NCBI GenBank assembly: GCA_030641485.1
Contig: DAOWHJ010000104.1
Span: 1-14,111, forward strand
Reading direction: 5' to 3'
Length of the DNA stretch: 14,111 nt
Source: Pseudomonadota bacterium
GTDB taxonomy: Bacteria; Desulfobacterota; Anaeroferrophillalia; Anaeroferrophillales; Tharpellaceae
The position numbers were made by a program, and so were the translations under genes. Of this stretch, positions 13,909-14,111 are shown piece after piece. The notes beneath the pieces are model-generated. The model was not told the origin of the DNA and ran no database searches. It saw only the letters and a program-made list of their open reading frames with translations. Numbering within the stretch: the first letter of the stretch is position 1; the number at the start of each line of letters is the position of its first letter.

Positions 13909-14007
13909 TTAAACCGCCGCGATTGAATTTACAAAAAACTTCCCAGTCTTAATCTCTGAAGACCATGAACTTGAAATGATGTACTGGTCTTTTTTGAATG
14001 ATTCCAT
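13909..14007 (-). CDS. Very short ORF with strong ribosome binding site, possibly truncated
   Basis: A 32-codon frame (MESFKKDQYIISSSWSSEIK...) beginning 2 bp after the upstream stop, with AAGGAAG 5 bases before its ATG. The tight junction and the good Shine-Dalgarno favour translation. After its stop, a neighbouring frame runs on through GGLTLISAFSVLAAPGI into the 13855 gene frame, so a frameshifted or decayed gene is possible. Function unknown. Confidence 0.4.
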   Translation of the reverse strand: MESFKKDQYIISSSWSSEIKTGKFFVNSIAAV

Positions 14008-14009
14008 GA

Positions 14010-14111
14010 TCACTTCCTTAAATGACGCCAGTTGATGAACTCAAGTGCGAAATCAGGTTGAGGGATATTGGGTGTGCCGTCTTCCCCTAGCCCTGGCAAA
14101 CCGCCGCCAAC
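14010..14111 (-). CDS. 3' end of an unidentified gene running off the right edge
   Basis: The frame is open from the window edge for 33 codons, ending PDFALEFINWRHLRK and TGA. The Gly/Pro-rich start of the visible part (VGGGLPGLGEDGTPNIPQ) and the even composition suggest a real C-terminus. Too little is visible to name a family. The short ORF at 14007 follows after 2 bp, so the two would be co-transcribed. Confidence 0.5.
   Translation of the reverse strand, partial: VGGGLPGLGEDGTPNIPQPDFALEFINWRHLRK

Noticed and set aside
1..14111. CRISPR array
   Set aside because: No regularly spaced short repeats were found; the repeating DNA at 950-1690 encodes protein repeats.

Overview
The window suggests a Gram-negative, probably anaerobic or respiratory bacterium, most likely a Desulfuromonas/Geobacter-type member of the Desulfobacterota. 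The hints are an octaheme periplasmic c-type cytochrome, an outer-membrane beta-barrel protein, and a Wzz-type chain-length protein with a bacterial tyrosine kinase. The taxonomic call is an inference from gene content and sequence style, not a proof.

Layout: (1) 2-811 (+) is the 3' part of mnmG. (2) 802-7738 (-) is a surface and exopolysaccharide-linked block. Read in transcription order it holds a beta-barrel outer-membrane protein and a secreted subtilase (7738-4133). Then come a sigma70-like promoter with a structured leader (4100-3956), a BY-kinase-type ATPase, a polysaccharide co-polymerase and a secreted FN3/FG-GAP protein (3935-802). The last gene runs 10 bp into the end of mnmG. No glycosyltransferases, flippase or exosortase are present. 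(3) 7739-8159 is a divergent intergenic region rich in repeats. (4) 8160-9494 (+) is an HAO-family octaheme cytochrome closed by a textbook terminator. (5) 9585-11286 (+) holds tatD and tcdA, separated by a 129-bp palindrome. (6) 11288-12335 is a 1-kb AT-rich toxin-antitoxin-like cassette (-). It is flanked by perfect 37-bp direct repeats that copy the last codons and the stop of the neighbouring helix-hairpin-helix gene. (7) 12299-14111 (-) holds a secreted HhH protein, a small UPF0016/GDT1 cation exporter, a small exported unknown protein and fragmentary genes at the right edge.

How the genes work together: the minus-strand block looks like the export and surface side of an exopolysaccharide or biofilm system. 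The kinase and co-polymerase would control chain length, the barrel would sit in the outer membrane, and the protease and the propeller-like calcium-binding protein would act outside the cytoplasm. The plus-strand cytochrome is a separate respiratory or nitrogen-oxide unit. tatD, tcdA and mnmG are core housekeeping genes.

The strongest unusual signal is the cassette at 11288-12335. A nucleotidyltransferase-type toxin and a small partner sit cleanly between two convergent genes that would otherwise be 1 bp apart. The cassette carries a duplicated gene 3' end at its borders, like an attL/attR pair, but no recombinase.
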